The notes under the pieces: generated by a model
Seen by the model: only the letters and a program-made list of their open reading frames with translations
The model's database searches: none
Told to the model about the DNA's origin: nothing
Translations under genes and position numbers: made by a program
Assembly (NCBI GenBank): GCA_030696695.1
Contig: JAUYRP010000002.1
Coordinates: 124,001 to 188,000 of the forward strand
DNA length: 64,000 nucleotides
DNA from: Methylophilus sp.
GTDB taxonomy: Bacteria > Pseudomonadota > Gammaproteobacteria > Burkholderiales > Methylophilaceae
Direction: 5' to 3'
Shown: positions 19,879-31,716 of the stretch, one piece after another
Numbering within the stretch: the first letter of the stretch is position 1
Layout of the letters: the number at the start of each line of letters is the position of its first letter

Positions 19879-20829
19879 ATGACCACGGAGTTTATTTGGT
19901 TCTTTTCAGTGATGGCAGCCATTATGCTTTTTTTGCATGGCTTGGCTGCTTTTTCCGATGAAGTGACACGATTAGGTGGCGATCGGTTACACGCACTGTT
20001 AAAGCAGATTACGCGTACCGACTGGCGTGGCGCAATCGTGGGTGCAATCGCAACTGCGGTTGTGCAATCCTCGTCTGCAGTGACTTCTATGGCACTAGGA
20101 TTAGCTCACAGTAAGGCGCTGACGCAACGCGGCGCAATCGCTATTATGATTGGTGCAAATGTTGGTACAACACTTACCGCATGGTTGGTTGCCATGAAAG
20201 TGGAGGGTTTAGGACCAGTATTTGTAACCCTGGGCGGATTATGGTCGCTCATGGGTATTCGACCATGGCGTGCTTATGGCAAGGCGGTTTTTTACTTTGG
20301 TTTGATTTTTCTAGCACTAGACTTAATAGGGCAGGGATTAGCACCACTCGCGCAAAGTAACTACATTGCCGAGTGGCATTCGCTATTAGAGTCCCCTGTC
20401 ATCGCGTTGCTGTTTGGCGCTTTACTCACAGCAATTGTGCAGTCTTCATCGGTGGTGAGTGGTTTAGCAGTGCTATTGGTATTACAAGGCGTTATTGCCC
20501 CACAGGTTGCTGTATGGATGGTGGCAGGGTCTAACGTGGGTACTACTTCTACTGCATTGTTGGCAAGTGGCGTATTAGACACGGTGGCTAGAAAGCTCGC
20601 TTTACTTAACACTGCATTTAATGTGTTTGGCGTGCTGTTATTTTCAACTGTGCTGCAGCCAGTCGTCCATTATGTTCTAGCGTCTAACTTAGCGCCTATT
20701 GAGCAAGTGGCCATGGTGCATACTGTGTTCAACTTAATTACAGCATTGGTCACGCTGATGTTACTGCCTTTGGTTTGGAGCAAAATTGAATTATGGCTAA
20801 TGGCCAAAGAAACAAACAACCTTGTGTAA
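19879..20829 (+). CDS. Na/Pi-cotransporter II-like protein (short)
   Basis: 316 aa; duplicated QSSSA/QSSSV motifs (TAVVQSSSAVTSM, TAIVQSSSVVSGL). Confidence 0.8.
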   Translation: MTTEFIWFFSVMAAIMLFLHGLAAFSDEVTRLGGDRLHALLKQITRTDWRGAIVGAIATAVVQSSSAVTSMALGLAHSKALTQRGAIAIMIGANVGTTLTAWLVAMKVEGLGPVFVTLGGLWSLMGIRPWRAYGKAVFYFGLIFLALDLIGQGLAPLAQSNYIAEWHSLLESPVIALLFGALLTAIVQSSSVVSGLAVLLVLQGVIAPQVAVWMVAGSNVGTTSTALLASGVLDTVARKLALLNTAFNVFGVLLFSTVLQPVVHYVLASNLAPIEQVAMVHTVFNLITALVTLMLLPLVWSKIELWLMAKETNNLV

Positions 20830-20847
20830 CAAACCAAGTTTTTTTAA

Positions 20848-21753
20848 TTAACCACCCACATTTTTCTGTTGCGTCATGACCAATACATCTTGCTCACATA
20901 CATTAATAATTTCGTTAGTGACACTTCCAAGTAACCATTCATCTGCGACATTCGTGCCATGCTTACCTAATACTAACAAATCACAACCGTAATCGTTAGC
21001 CATAAATAAAAGCTTATCTACGGCATCCCCTTGTACCACAACAATGTTTGATTTAAGCGGGTCTAAGTGAGCCGTATCTGCAATCTCGTTCATTTTATTC
21101 AGTGCATGCTCTCGAATCTCGGTACGATAGTTTTCAAGATAAGGATCATTTAATTCTGAATAGTGACTTAGTTTTCCTTCAAAAGGGATTTCATAAAAAT
21201 GCGCCAACACAATTTCAGCGTCAGGAGTAAGTGATTTCACCATTGCAATAGTCGCTTGAATATCTTGCGAAAAATCCACACCAATCAGCACGCGACGATA
21301 AGAAGTAAGCGTATCATCTTTTGATATCAGCACAGGGCATAGGCTGTTGCGTAATATTTTTAATGCTGTGGAGCCCAAAAACAAGCTTTGAAGCGTACTT
21401 TTTCCATTGGCACCTATCACGAGCAAGTCAGCTTTGATTTTGTTGGAGTATGCGTGAATGCGTTCAGTCACGACACCTTGTTCAATCACCGTATCTACTT
21501 TAACGTTACTTGCTAGTAATTTGTTTTTTTCTGCTTCCAATAGTGCACTTACTTTGTTCAAAGCAGCCTGGGTGTCAGAACCTTCATCACCACCCAGTAT
21601 TCGTCTCAAAAAGTTGAGTTGATGGTGTTCAATGGTATGTATCAAAGTTAAGGAGGCACTTGTCATATGCGTAATCAACTTTGCTTTACTAATGACCTTA
21701 TTTGTAGCATCTGATAAATCGATAGCACATAGTATTTGTTTAATTTCACTCAT
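20848..21753 (-). CDS. Tandem universal stress protein (UspA family)
   Basis: 301 aa; two Usp domains, GANGKSTLQSLFLGSTALKIL and GKHGTNVADEWLLGSVTNEI. Confidence 0.88.
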   Translation of the reverse strand: MSEIKQILCAIDLSDATNKVISKAKLITHMTSASLTLIHTIEHHQLNFLRRILGGDEGSDTQAALNKVSALLEAEKNKLLASNVKVDTVIEQGVVTERIHAYSNKIKADLLVIGANGKSTLQSLFLGSTALKILRNSLCPVLISKDDTLTSYRRVLIGVDFSQDIQATIAMVKSLTPDAEIVLAHFYEIPFEGKLSHYSELNDPYLENYRTEIREHALNKMNEIADTAHLDPLKSNIVVVQGDAVDKLLFMANDYGCDLLVLGKHGTNVADEWLLGSVTNEIINVCEQDVLVMTQQKNVGG

Positions 21754-23407
21754 CTATATCTCCTTTTTTCTTCATAGCTATTTCTTGTGAGAGCGAGGCA
21801 ATTGCATACTCAACCGCATCATTCATAGGGTAAAGCACAGTCGTCGCCCCTAGTTTCTTCAATAGTTTTTGATCGCCTTCTTCTCTTGCAACAATAGCAA
21901 CACTCCCTGAGTAACGCCTCTCTTTTAGTGCATGCATCAGCGCTTGATTTGCACCAACGTCTGGCAGTGTACTCACTATCCATTGTGTTTTTTGGATAGG
22001 TAAAGTGTCTATAAATTCAGTCTCAGTTCCATCACCAAATCTAACATTCATCCCAGACCGATGCTGCTTTCTAAAATTTTCTGGGTCAAAGTCTATCGCC
22101 ATTACTTCTAGCCCAGCTTTCTGCAACCCACGGGCTAATGTGCTGCCATATCTTCCTAAACCAATCACCAACACATCGGGCAAGCTATCTTTTGCGTGTA
22201 AATTTTCTTTGTTGAGTTCTCTATATGGGTTGTTACGTTCAAATATGGAGAGCCAAGAAGATATATGGTTATAAATGGGGTGTGAGTAAAGAATCATGTA
22301 AGTAGAAAGTGCAATGGTCACAATGCCCACCAGGGTGGTGAGTCCAAGCACATCCACTCCAATATGGCCTAGTGAAATCCCCATGGCAACAAAGACAATT
22401 GAGAATTCACTGATTTGTGCAACTGTTAAACCTGCCAAAAACCCTGTGCGTTTGCGGTAGCCCATGTAGCCCATAATCGCCATTACAATCAATGGGTTGC
22501 CTATCAATACAAAAATAGATAGCACAACAGCAGGCCATGTTTCTGAACCCAGTGTAGAAAAGTCTAGCTTAGAGCCTAGGTCGATAAAAAAGAATAGGAT
22601 TAAAAAATCGCGTATGCCAGTCAAGCGTGCATTGATCGCATCTCTATATACGCTTGATGCCAGTGAAAATCCTGCTAAGAATGCGCCAGCTTCTTTCGAA
22701 AAACCTGCCCATTCACCCATGGCGGCAAACCCAGTGCCCCATGCAATGGCAAAGATAAGCAACAGTTCTTGAGAGCGTGCCATTCTTGCAACTAATGTGG
22801 GGATCAAGTAGCGCATTAATACAAACATCACGATTGAAATACCTATCAATCTAAGCGCAATTGAAACAAGTAGTTGTAATAAATCAGACTCATCACCATA
22901 CCGCAACGAGCTCATTACCATCATGGCAATCACAACCGCCAAATCCTGCACAATCAAAAACCCAATGGCAATTCTGCCGTGCAAAGCGTCTATCTCGCGC
23001 TTATCAGTGAGTAACTTTACAATAATAATGGTGCTGGAGAATGTGAGTGCCACGGCCACATAAATTGCATCCATAACGCTTTTGCCCATGGCATAGGTCA
23101 AAATAAAACCGAAGATGATAGTGAATGTCAGTTGGCCTAAACCTGTGGCGAGCGCCACTGGCCCTATGTGGCGAACATGTTGCAGGTCTAGCTTTAAACC
23201 GACTACGAATAACAGTACAACCACACCAACTTGTGCCAGTAAATCTACTTGATCATGCGCACTGACTAGGCCAAAGCCTGCAGGTCCAACCAATATACCC
23301 ACAATAATGTATGCAATTAATACCGGTTGCTTTAACCATAATGACAGCATCCCTGCAAACGCAGAGATGATAAGTAACACAGAGAATTCAGTAAAAATTT
23401 GATGCAA
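21746..23407 (-). CDS. CPA2 monovalent cation:proton antiporter with RCK N-domain (KefB-like)
   Basis: 553 aa; Na_H_exchanger membrane domain and VLVIGLGRYGSTLARGLQ TrkA-N domain; overlaps the usp gene by 8 nt. Confidence 0.85.
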   Translation of the reverse strand: MHQIFTEFSVLLIISAFAGMLSLWLKQPVLIAYIIVGILVGPAGFGLVSAHDQVDLLAQVGVVVLLFVVGLKLDLQHVRHIGPVALATGLGQLTFTIIFGFILTYAMGKSVMDAIYVAVALTFSSTIIIVKLLTDKREIDALHGRIAIGFLIVQDLAVVIAMMVMSSLRYGDESDLLQLLVSIALRLIGISIVMFVLMRYLIPTLVARMARSQELLLIFAIAWGTGFAAMGEWAGFSKEAGAFLAGFSLASSVYRDAINARLTGIRDFLILFFFIDLGSKLDFSTLGSETWPAVVLSIFVLIGNPLIVMAIMGYMGYRKRTGFLAGLTVAQISEFSIVFVAMGISLGHIGVDVLGLTTLVGIVTIALSTYMILYSHPIYNHISSWLSIFERNNPYRELNKENLHAKDSLPDVLVIGLGRYGSTLARGLQKAGLEVMAIDFDPENFRKQHRSGMNVRFGDGTETEFIDTLPIQKTQWIVSTLPDVGANQALMHALKERRYSGSVAIVAREEGDQKLLKKLGATTVLYPMNDAVEYAIASLSQEIAMKKKGDIDE

Positions 23408-23574
23408 AATATGTTATCAAATCGAGTGGTCAAATGATAATTCATCATACTTCAAATGAAGTTGTTTAATCAAATGAGCATCAGGTTATTGGGCAAGCTT
23501 GTGATTGTTGAAAACACAGCAAGTTAGCCTTTCATTTGTTAAAATGCTTCTTTCGTCAATTTTATTGAAACGCT

Positions 23575-25638
23575 ATGACATCTGCAGCACGCAAACTTTT
23601 AGTGACATCCGCACTTCCATACGCCAATGGCAGCATTCACCTTGGCCATTTAGTGGAATATATCCAAACAGATATCTGGGTGCGCTTTCAAAAGATGCAA
23701 GGCCACACTGTGCATTATGTCTGCGCGGATGATACGCATGGCACCCCCATTATGTTGCGCGCTGAAAAAGAGGGGATCACCCCCGAAGCACTCATTGCCA
23801 AAGTGCATGCAGAGCACAGCCAAGATTTTGCTGAATTTTTGGTGGATTTTGATAATTACTATTCCACCAACTCGGAAGAGAATCGCGAATTAGCCAGCAA
23901 CATTTATAAAGCGCTTAAAGCCAATGGCAAAATTGCCAGTAAAACCATAGAACAGTATTTTGACCCAGTCAAAAATATGTTCTTGCCTGACCGCTTTATT
24001 AAGGGTGAATGTCCCAAATGCCATGCCAAAGATCAGTATGGTGATAATTGCGAAGTATGCGGCGCAACTTACAGCCCCACAGATTTAATCAACCCATTCT
24101 CTGCTGTTTCTGGTGCCACACCTGTGCGTAAAGAAACCGAACATTACTTTTTTAAATTGAGTGAGTGCGCAGACTTTTTACGTGACTGGACGCGCGCAGG
24201 TCATTTACAAGCAGAAGCAGCGAATAAAATGACCGAGTGGGTAGGGGAGGTAGGCGAAAACAAACTATCCGATTGGGATATCTCAAGAGATGCGCCGTAT
24301 TTTGGCTTTGAAATCCCCGATGCCCCAGGTAAATATTTTTACGTGTGGCTAGATGCACCTATTGGCTATATGGCGAGTTTTAAAAATCTCTGTGCCAAAA
24401 ACGGCCTAGATTTTGACGAGTATTGGAAAAAAGATAGCACAACCGAGCTTTATCACTTTATTGGTAAAGACATATTGTATTTTCATGCGCTGTTTTGGCC
24501 TGCAACCTTAGAATACAGTGGCCATCGCACCCCTACCAGTGTATTTGCACATGGCTTTTTAACAGTGAATGGCGAAAAAATGTCTAAGTCACGCGGTACG
24601 TTTATTACAGCGCGCAGCTATTTAGACCATATTAAAAATCCTGAATATTTACGCTATTACTATGCCGCTAAACTCAATGGCAGCATGGAAGACATTGATT
24701 TAAATCTAGAAGACTTTGTTGCGCGCGTGAATAGTGATTTGGTGGGTAAATATATCAATATTGCCAGCCGTACAGCGGGGTTTATTAATAAGCGCTTTGA
24801 TGGTGTGTTAGCACCTTCTGCAAACAATCAAGCTGTTACAGAGTTATTGAGTGCATCCTCAAGCATTGCGGAGGCCTATGCGGCACGAGACTTTGGTAAG
24901 GCGTTGCGGGAAATTATGCGTTTGAGTGACATTGCTAACGGTTTTGTGGCGGATAAAGCGCCTTGGGTCATGGCTAAACAAGAAGGTCAAGATGAAGCGC
25001 TTCAGCAGGTGTGTTCAGATGCGCTGGAAATGTTCCGGTTACTCACGTTGTACCTCAAGCCAGTATTGCCAAAACTTGCACAGCAAATTGAGCAGTTTTT
25101 AAATGTAGCGCCTTTGAGTTGGTCTACTGATGCGCTGTCGTTAAGTGCTGGTCACCGCATTCATGCCTACGAACACTTAATCACACGTATTGATCCCAAA
25201 CAGATAGAAGCCATGACAGAAGCCAACAAAGAGAACTTAACTCCCACGCCTGCACCCGTTAAAACAGTTGCACCTACAATTACGGCTTCCAACGATGTTG
25301 GAGAGGGTGCCTACATCAGTATTGATGACTTTACTAAGATTGATTTGCGCATTGCCAAAATCGTGAATGCTGAACATGTAGAAGGCGCGGAAAAGCTATT
25401 GAAGCTCACGCTTGATATAGGTGAAGAAAAAACACGCCAAGTATTTGCAGGTATCAAATCTGCATACGATCCAGAAACCTTAAAAGGCCGTCTAACGGTT
25501 ATGGTGGCCAATTTAGCCCCGCGTAAAATGAAGTTTGGCATGAGTGAAGGCATGGTGCTGGCAGCCAGTGATGAAAGCGGCGGTCCATTTATCCTATCTC
25601 CTGATGTAGGCGCACAGTCAGGCATGCGCGTTAAGTAA
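23575..25638 (+). CDS. metG: Methionine--tRNA ligase
   Basis: 687 aa; [19 protein letters not shown], zinc knuckle, C-terminal tRNA-binding domain. Confidence 0.96.
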   Translation: MTSAARKLLVTSALPYANGSIHLGHLVEYIQTDIWVRFQKMQGHTVHYVCADDTHGTPIMLRAEKEGITPEALIAKVHAEHSQDFAEFLVDFDNYYSTNSEENRELASNIYKALKANGKIASKTIEQYFDPVKNMFLPDRFIKGECPKCHAKDQYGDNCEVCGATYSPTDLINPFSAVSGATPVRKETEHYFFKLSECADFLRDWTRAGHLQAEAANKMTEWVGEVGENKLSDWDISRDAPYFGFEIPDAPGKYFYVWLDAPIGYMASFKNLCAKNGLDFDEYWKKDSTTELYHFIGKDILYFHALFWPATLEYSGHRTPTSVFAHGFLTVNGEKMSKSRGTFITARSYLDHIKNPEYLRYYYAAKLNGSMEDIDLNLEDFVARVNSDLVGKYINIASRTAGFINKRFDGVLAPSANNQAVTELLSASSSIAEAYAARDFGKALREIMRLSDIANGFVADKAPWVMAKQEGQDEALQQVCSDALEMFRLLTLYLKPVLPKLAQQIEQFLNVAPLSWSTDALSLSAGHRIHAYEHLITRIDPKQIEAMTEANKENLTPTPAPVKTVAPTITASNDVGEGAYISIDDFTKIDLRIAKIVNAEHVEGAEKLLKLTLDIGEEKTRQVFAGIKSAYDPETLKGRLTVMVANLAPRKMKFGMSEGMVLAASDESGGPFILSPDVGAQSGMRVK

Positions 25639-25802
25639 CCTGTCATACCATTAGTTATGTCACCTAGATTACGCTCAGGTGAGTTAGCTTGTCAGTGTAA
25701 TCCTACAAGCAAATCAGCCTGAGCCTAATATTGTCACAACGCAATTACCTCTATATTGCATTTGCTTTGTAAATCAAGGTGTTAATGAAAAAAGGAAGCA
25801 AT

Positions 25803-26240
25803 ATGAAACATATGTATACATTAATGCTGGGCGCTGCGCTTGTCTCAGGCCAAGCATTAGCTGGAGATAGCAACCTAAAAACAGGTGTAGGTGGTGGCTT
25901 AGGCGCTGCTGCAGGAACTGCACTTGGTGGTGTCGTGGGTGGCAGCACTGGTGAAGTGGTTGGTGGTGCGGTAGGCGGCGGTTTAGGCGGTGCAGTCACC
26001 ACCAAAGGCTCAGGTCAAGCTGGTGCCGTTATCGGTGGTGCAGCGGGTGGTGCAGGGGGTGCCTACGTTGGTCGTAAAGTGAGTGGCACAGGTACAGGCG
26101 CTGTTGTGGGTGCTGGCTTGGGTGGTGCAGGTGGCGCAGTGGTTGGTAAAGTGATTGACGAGCCTGATCAAAACAATAGAAATTACAAAAAACGTCATAA
26201 ACACAAACGCGGTAAAGGTCATCAGAAACACGATCACTAG
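25803..26240 (+). CDS. Glycine-zipper protein with signal peptide and basic C-terminus
   Basis: MKHMYTLMLGAALVSGQALAG signal-like start; repeated GGxxGGAVGG; the upstream ATG at 25779 is an alternative start. Confidence 0.7.
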   Translation: MKHMYTLMLGAALVSGQALAGDSNLKTGVGGGLGAAAGTALGGVVGGSTGEVVGGAVGGGLGGAVTTKGSGQAGAVIGGAAGGAGGAYVGRKVSGTGTGAVVGAGLGGAGGAVVGKVIDEPDQNNRNYKKRHKHKRGKGHQKHDH

Positions 26241-26250
26241 TTAATTTGAA

Positions 26251-26282
26251 TTAAAAAGCCACCTTCAAGGTGGCTTTTTTTT
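26251..26282. terminator. Terminator between convergent genes
   Basis: AAAAAGCCACC-TTCA-AGGTGGCTTTTTTTT. Confidence 0.75.
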
Positions 26283-26299
26283 GTTTTGTTTATTTGAAA

Positions 26300-26683
26300 T
26301 TACGATTTTTTATCAGATGCTTTCTTACTGGTGCTCTCTTTTTTGCTTGTAGTTTCTTTTTTTGTTTTGGTTTCTTTCGCTGCTTTATTCTCTTTAGCGG
26401 TAGTAGAAGCAGTTGCTGGCAACGTAGTTTTGCCCGTGATAGTTACCTCTTTACGCACATTTTGCAGTGTGGCAGGACCAATGCCCTCTACTTTTTCAAG
26501 ATCATTGACAGACTTAAACCCGCCATTCTTTTTGCGATAATCGACAATTGCTTGTGACTTTACAGGGCCAATACCTTCAAGGCTTTCTAGTTGGGTTTGT
26601 GTGGCTGTGTTTATGTTTACAGAAGCTACGCCAGTCAGGGTGAACATGAGTGATGCAACAATAGTGGCAAGTAGTTTTTTCAT
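26300..26683 (-). CDS. ComEA-like helix-hairpin-helix DNA-binding protein
   Basis: NINTATQTQLESLEGIGPVKSQAIVDYR ... GIGPATLQNV; Lys-rich C-terminal tail. Confidence 0.85.
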   Translation of the reverse strand: MKKLLATIVASLMFTLTGVASVNINTATQTQLESLEGIGPVKSQAIVDYRKKNGGFKSVNDLEKVEGIGPATLQNVRKEVTITGKTTLPATASTTAKENKAAKETKTKKETTSKKESTSKKASDKKS

Positions 26684-26775
26684 TGGATTCTCCAGTTAAA
26701 ATTATTATTTTGTACACCTGTACAACTTTTATTGTACTGCTTTAATCAAAACGTGACTAGGGAGAAATGAATGTG

Positions 26776-27522
26776 CTAGCAGGTGGTTGTTTGAATCTCT
26801 TGAAGAATAAGCGACAAAGCCGCTAATGGATCTTTTGCTTGCGTGATAGGGCGTCCAATCACCAAGTAATTAGCGCCTGCGGCCAGTGCTTGACTTGGCG
26901 TGAGTATACGGCTCTGGTCGTCCACACTGGCAAATGCAGGCCTAATACCAGGGGTAACCAATAGAAAGTCTTTTGAGATGTGTTGCCGTAATAATGTTGC
27001 TTCTTGCGCTGAGCACACCACACCATGTAGCCCTGACTGCTCTGTGAGTTTAGCCAACTTCAATACATGTTGCTCCACGCTATTCTCAATACCTATTTCA
27101 TTGAGGGCTGTTTGATTCATGCTGGTGAGCACGGTGACTGCTATTAAATAGGGTGAGTGAGCGTCTGAACTGCCCTTATCTACCCCTTCTAATGCTGCTT
27201 GCATCATTGCGCTGCCGCCGCTGGCATGCACATTCAGCATCCAGACGCCCAATTTAGTAGCAGCTTCACACGCTTTGGACACGGTGTTGGGAATGTCGTG
27301 AAATTTTAAATCTAAAAATACATCGAATTGTTTGGTGACTAGTTGTTCTACAAAGCTTGGTCCCGCTGAAGTGAATAGCTCCTTACCCACTTTGAGTTTG
27401 CAAAGCTTTGGGTCTAATTGATTCACTAATGTGAATGCTTGGTTTGCTTCTTGGTAATCTAAAGCGACTACAATTTTGCTGTCGATAGTTGAGCGCTGTG
27501 CACTATTTGCAGGTGTTTGCAT
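26776..27522 (-). CDS. pyrF: Orotidine 5'-phosphate decarboxylase
   Basis: 248 aa; DLKFHDIPNTV, GANYLVIGRPIT. Confidence 0.94.
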   Translation of the reverse strand: MQTPANSAQRSTIDSKIVVALDYQEANQAFTLVNQLDPKLCKLKVGKELFTSAGPSFVEQLVTKQFDVFLDLKFHDIPNTVSKACEAATKLGVWMLNVHASGGSAMMQAALEGVDKGSSDAHSPYLIAVTVLTSMNQTALNEIGIENSVEQHVLKLAKLTEQSGLHGVVCSAQEATLLRQHISKDFLLVTPGIRPAFASVDDQSRILTPSQALAAGANYLVIGRPITQAKDPLAALSLILQEIQTTTC

Positions 27523-27531
27523 GAAGAGGAA

Positions 27532-28737
27532 TTATTTTCTATTGATGAGTTTAATATCCCGCACGGTAGCTTCTGAAGGCTCAGAGGGGAGAGATTCCCA
27601 AGCATTACAGGCTGGACACTGCCAGTGATATTGTTTGGCGCGGAAACCACATTGGTTGCAGTGATAAGCAGCGCGGTCGCCGATTGCATTACGTACGGTT
27701 TGTTGCATGAGTTGAATGTCTTGCTGATGATCATTCAGCATGGCACGTGCTTGTAATAGCTGATCTAACACTTTTAAATTAGGTTTTCGAATCAATTCGT
27801 TACGTGCAAGTTTGGCTGCAGCTTCGGCACCTTCTTCGGCCAATGTGGCTTCATACAGCACAGACACAAGCGAAGGCAGTTGATAAGTCTCTAAATAGTA
27901 ATTGAGTTGCGCTAAGCCTTCTTTTAAACCCGTATTGCCTTTTTTATTAGAGGCATAGCTTTTCAGCATTTTATTCGCCACCAAGCCTAAAAATTCGGGT
28001 TGCTGAAACTCGATCCGTTTCCAATAAGAAATGGCTGCGGCATGTGCACCTGCATTGGCTTCAATATCGCCCAATAACACATTGGCACGTACGCAGTTTT
28101 TGTTAGCTTCTAATGCTTCACCAAGCAACTGTTTGGCGGCATCGGTATCTTCTGCAATGATGGCATTCATTGCCAGCTCGCAATAATACTGGGCAATCTC
28201 TTGACGGAATGGCACACCAGACAGACGCTCTAATTCAGTGGCCATCACAATCGCTTGTGACCACTCACGTTCGCGTACATAAATTTCAAGCAGTGAGCGC
28301 AAAGCTGGTTGACGATAGCGTGTGTCGTCTAGTCCTTTAAATAATTCTTCTGCACGATCAAACAAACCAGCTTTTAAATAGTCCTGTGCAAGTTCAGCTT
28401 TCACCGCATTTCTTTGCGGTTCTGAGAGCTCTTTTTTCTCTAATAGACTCAGGTGTAAGTGAATAGCACGATCAGTTTCACCTGTGCGGCGGAACAAGCT
28501 ACCTAGAGCAAAGTGTAGTTCAAGCGAATCATTATTGATGTTGATAGCTTCAGTAAACGCTTCGACTGCTTTGTGGTGTTGGTCACTGATTAAAAAATTA
28601 AGGCCTTTGAAATATGCGGCTGGAAGGGTAGTGGATTCTGAAATTAATTGCTTGATATCAACGCGCGCAGCTACCCAGCCTAATGTAAAAAAGAGGGGGA
28701 GTACAAGTAACCACCAGTATTCAAATTCAACGGACAT
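27532..28737 (-). CDS. lapB: LPS assembly protein LapB (TPR plus rubredoxin-like zinc domain)
   Basis: 401 aa; N-terminal TM, TPRs, C-terminal YHCNQCGFRAKQYHWQCPACNAWESL. Confidence 0.9.
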   Translation of the reverse strand: MSVEFEYWWLLVLPLFFTLGWVAARVDIKQLISESTTLPAAYFKGLNFLISDQHHKAVEAFTEAININNDSLELHFALGSLFRRTGETDRAIHLHLSLLEKKELSEPQRNAVKAELAQDYLKAGLFDRAEELFKGLDDTRYRQPALRSLLEIYVREREWSQAIVMATELERLSGVPFRQEIAQYYCELAMNAIIAEDTDAAKQLLGEALEANKNCVRANVLLGDIEANAGAHAAAISYWKRIEFQQPEFLGLVANKMLKSYASNKKGNTGLKEGLAQLNYYLETYQLPSLVSVLYEATLAEEGAEAAAKLARNELIRKPNLKVLDQLLQARAMLNDHQQDIQLMQQTVRNAIGDRAAYHCNQCGFRAKQYHWQCPACNAWESLPSEPSEATVRDIKLINRK

Positions 28738-28876
28738 ATGCGGTGAGAAAAACGTAATACTATATTTTACCTAATGGCACAGTGATAGGCTAATGATATT
28801 AAAAATCGGCATACAAAAAGTAGTAACAATATAAAGAATGCACACAATAAAAAGCGCCTATGAAAACGGCATCCAT

Positions 28877-28903
28877 AAAAAACGGCACCGAAGTGCCGTT
28901 TAG
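28877..28903 (-). terminator. ihfB terminator
   Basis: ACGGCAC-CGAA-GTGCCGT; minus strand followed by T-rich run. Confidence 0.7.
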
Positions 28904-28936
28904 TTTGTTGCATGTGAATTAATACTTCAACATTGG

Positions 28937-29221
28937 TTATGTTGCGGAGTCTACGCGGTCACGCAACTCTTTACCCGCTTTAAAGTGCGGTACATGCTTT
29001 GCAGGTACTTGCACTTTACTGCCGGTTTTTGGGTTGCGACCCAAACGCGGTGGTCGGTAATTTAAACTAAAACTACCAAACCCACGGATTTCAATTCTCT
29101 CGCCTGTCGATAAATTATCTGTCATTGCATCAAGAATTGCTTTTACCGATAACTCAGCATCCTTCACTACTAGCTGCGGAAAACGTTCAGCAAGCAAGTT
29201 GATTAATTCCGATTTTGTCAT
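28937..29221 (-). CDS. ihfB: Integration host factor beta subunit
   Basis: 94 aa; [42 protein letters not shown]. Confidence 0.94.
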   Translation of the reverse strand: MTKSELINLLAERFPQLVVKDAELSVKAILDAMTDNLSTGERIEIRGFGSFSLNYRPPRLGRNPKTGSKVQVPAKHVPHFKAGKELRDRVDSAT

Positions 29222-29251
29222 TGCTTTAAGCCCTAAATAGGTAGATGACGA

Positions 29252-30760
29252 TTATTTTTTACTATCTAATTTGGCTTTTAATAACGCACCAAGGTTAGTA
29301 GTACCGGCTGCAGCAGAATCATCAGGTACGATATCATCCGCTTTTGTTTTAGCTGCTTTGGCTTTTGGTTTAGCTGCTTTGTCGTCGGCTGCAGGGTTGC
29401 TGCTACCATTTGGGTCTTCAGTTAATTGTTTAACACCTAAAGAAATGCGCTCTTTCTCTACATCAATGGCAAGGATAACAGCTTGTAATTCGTCACCCTT
29501 TTTGAAGTTACGGATGGCTTCTTCGCCAGTTTGTGTCCATGATAAATCTGACAAGTGAACCAAACCATCAATACCGCCTGGCAAACCAATAAATACGCCA
29601 AAGTCAGTAATCGATTTAATTTGACCAGACACTTTGTCGCCTTTAGCGTGTGTTGCAGAGAAATCATCCCATGGGTTTGCTTTACATTGTTTCATACCCA
29701 ATGATAAGCGACGACGCTCTTCGTCAATCTCAAGAATCATCACTTCTACTTCATCACCTAACTGAGCAATCTTGCCTGGGTGAATATTTTTGTTGGTCCA
29801 ATCCATTTCTGAAACGTGTACCAAACCTTCAATGCCTGGCTCGATTTCAACGAATGCGCCGTAATCAGTCAAGTTAGATACTTTACCGAATAAACGTGTG
29901 CTCACTGGGTAACGACGTGTTAAAGCTACCCATGGGTCATCGCCCAATTGTTTGATACCTAATGAAACGCGGTTTTTCTCTTGATCGAATTTCAAGATTT
30001 TCGCTTCAACTTCTTCACCTACAGTCAATACTTCTGATGGGTGTTTTACGCGACGCCATGCTAAGTCAGTGATGTGTAGCAAACCATCAATACCGCCCAA
30101 ATCAACGAACGCGCCGTAGTCTGTAATGTTTTTAACAATACCTTTAATCACTGCACCTTCAGTCAATGTGCCCATTAACGCTTCACGGTCTGCACCCATG
30201 CTGTCTTCCATCACAGCGCGACGTGACACCACGATATTGTTGCGTTTGCGGTCTAATTTGATCACTTTAAAATCCCACTCTTTATTTTCATAAGGAGTGG
30301 TGTCTTTGACTGGACGTACATCAACTAATGAGCCAGGTAAGAATGCCATGATGCCGTTTACAGAAACGCGCAAGCCACCTTTAACACGGCTGCTGACAAA
30401 GCCTTTAACAACGCGGCCTTCGTTCATTGCATCTTCTAAATCAAGCCATGCTTGCATTTTCTTCGCTTTTTCGCGAGAAAGTTGTGTAGAGCCAAAGCCG
30501 TCTTCGAGTTTTTCAATCGCAACTTTTACAAAGTCGCCAACGGCAACTTCGAGTTCACCTTGCGCATTTTTGAACTCGTCAGCGTTAATTACGCTTTCAG
30601 ATTTAAGACCAGCATTAACAATTACGAAATCGTTATCTACAGAAACAACTTCAGCAGTAATTACTTCGCCTGAGCGCATTTCTTGACGCGCTAAGCTTTC
30701 CTCAAAGAGGGCTGCAAAAGATTCCATAGTAGATGGGGTTGAGTTAGAAGTAGAAGCCAT
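29252..30760 (-). CDS. rpsA: 30S ribosomal protein S1 (start revised to MASTSNS)
   Basis: Repeated S1 domains ([27 protein letters not shown] etc.). Confidence 0.95.
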   Translation of the reverse strand: MASTSNSTPSTMESFAALFEESLARQEMRSGEVITAEVVSVDNDFVIVNAGLKSESVINADEFKNAQGELEVAVGDFVKVAIEKLEDGFGSTQLSREKAKKMQAWLDLEDAMNEGRVVKGFVSSRVKGGLRVSVNGIMAFLPGSLVDVRPVKDTTPYENKEWDFKVIKLDRKRNNIVVSRRAVMEDSMGADREALMGTLTEGAVIKGIVKNITDYGAFVDLGGIDGLLHITDLAWRRVKHPSEVLTVGEEVEAKILKFDQEKNRVSLGIKQLGDDPWVALTRRYPVSTRLFGKVSNLTDYGAFVEIEPGIEGLVHVSEMDWTNKNIHPGKIAQLGDEVEVMILEIDEERRRLSLGMKQCKANPWDDFSATHAKGDKVSGQIKSITDFGVFIGLPGGIDGLVHLSDLSWTQTGEEAIRNFKKGDELQAVILAIDVEKERISLGVKQLTEDPNGSSNPAADDKAAKPKAKAAKTKADDIVPDDSAAAGTTNLGALLKAKLDSKK

Positions 30761-30928
30761 TAAAAGTGTGTATCCAAATAAGTTACTTAATAAGCATAAT
30801 TGAGTATTAAGTAATCCCACCTAGCAGTGGGGTAGTTAATAAAACATTACGGCTAAATGTAGTCGTAATTCGAACGTAAGATTTTACACAAAAAATATCT
30901 TATGTTCAATGACTTAAATGCTTTTTTT

Positions 30929-31618
30929 CTATGTTTTTTTGTAGGAATTCAAGCATTCTTGGTAAGCATCCAACACAAAATCTACAGCCTGTTGAATCGT
31001 TTTGTCTGACGTATCCAGTAATAGTGCATCTTGTACTTGTTTAAGCGGTGCTGCACTGCGCTGACTATCGCGTAAATCTCGTGTTTGTAAGTCTTGCAGA
31101 ATCGTCTCGTAATTCGCATCTAAACCACGGTTACGCAATTGCTCAAAGCGCCTTTGCGCGCGAATCTCCACCCCTGCAGTTAAGAATATTTTAAGTATCG
31201 CATCTGGAAACACAACAGAAGCCATATCTCGACCGTCACCCACTAAGCCCGGGGCTTTTCTAAAGCTTTTTTGTAAATCTAGCAAGGCGTTGCGCACTGC
31301 TGGGTGCACTGCAACTTCAGATGCACCGCGACCCATTTCCTCGCTTCTTACCAACATGGAAATGTTTGCGCCATTCAACAAAATTTCGCCATGCACAAAC
31401 TGAATCGAAAGTTGTGAGACAAGTGCTGCAATGGCTTCGGCTTGATTCCAAGCAATTCGTTGTTCTTTGCTGGCGTAAGCGACGATGCGATATATCGCAC
31501 CAGAGTCTAAATAGTGAAACCCTAATGCTTCAGCCACTAACTCAGCCACGCTCCCTTTGCCAGAGGCAGAAGGGCCGTCAATCGCAATCACAGGGATGTG
31601 TGTAGGTAATTTACTCAT
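30929..31618 (-). CDS. cmk: Cytidylate kinase
   Basis: 229 aa; IDGPSASGKGSVAELVA, LDSGAIYR, DGRDMASVVFPDA. Confidence 0.94.
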   Translation of the reverse strand: MSKLPTHIPVIAIDGPSASGKGSVAELVAEALGFHYLDSGAIYRIVAYASKEQRIAWNQAEAIAALVSQLSIQFVHGEILLNGANISMLVRSEEMGRGASEVAVHPAVRNALLDLQKSFRKAPGLVGDGRDMASVVFPDAILKIFLTAGVEIRAQRRFEQLRNRGLDANYETILQDLQTRDLRDSQRSAAPLKQVQDALLLDTSDKTIQQAVDFVLDAYQECLNSYKKT

Positions 31619-31716
31619 TAATAAAACTTATCAAATTGTTAGAAATAATCAATTGGATTAAATTTGTTTACTATCCAATAATGGGTTATCAAAATTTAAT
31701 TGCAGGAGAAAATATC

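Noticed and set aside
25650-25740. Nested imperfect inverted repeats (GCTCAGG..CCTGAGC with GCTTGT..ACAAGC) downstream of metG
   Set aside because: Short stems, could be an ordinary terminator-like or chance structure; not strong enough to call.
25803-26240. Gly-rich repeat ORF as a novel structural protein
   Set aside because: Glycine-zipper proteins with this composition are common; no additional context suggesting novelty.
30846-30871. ATTACGGCTA..TAGTCGTAAT hairpin in the rpsA leader
   Set aside because: Plausible S1 leader structure but short with a wobble; no distinctive regulatory signature.
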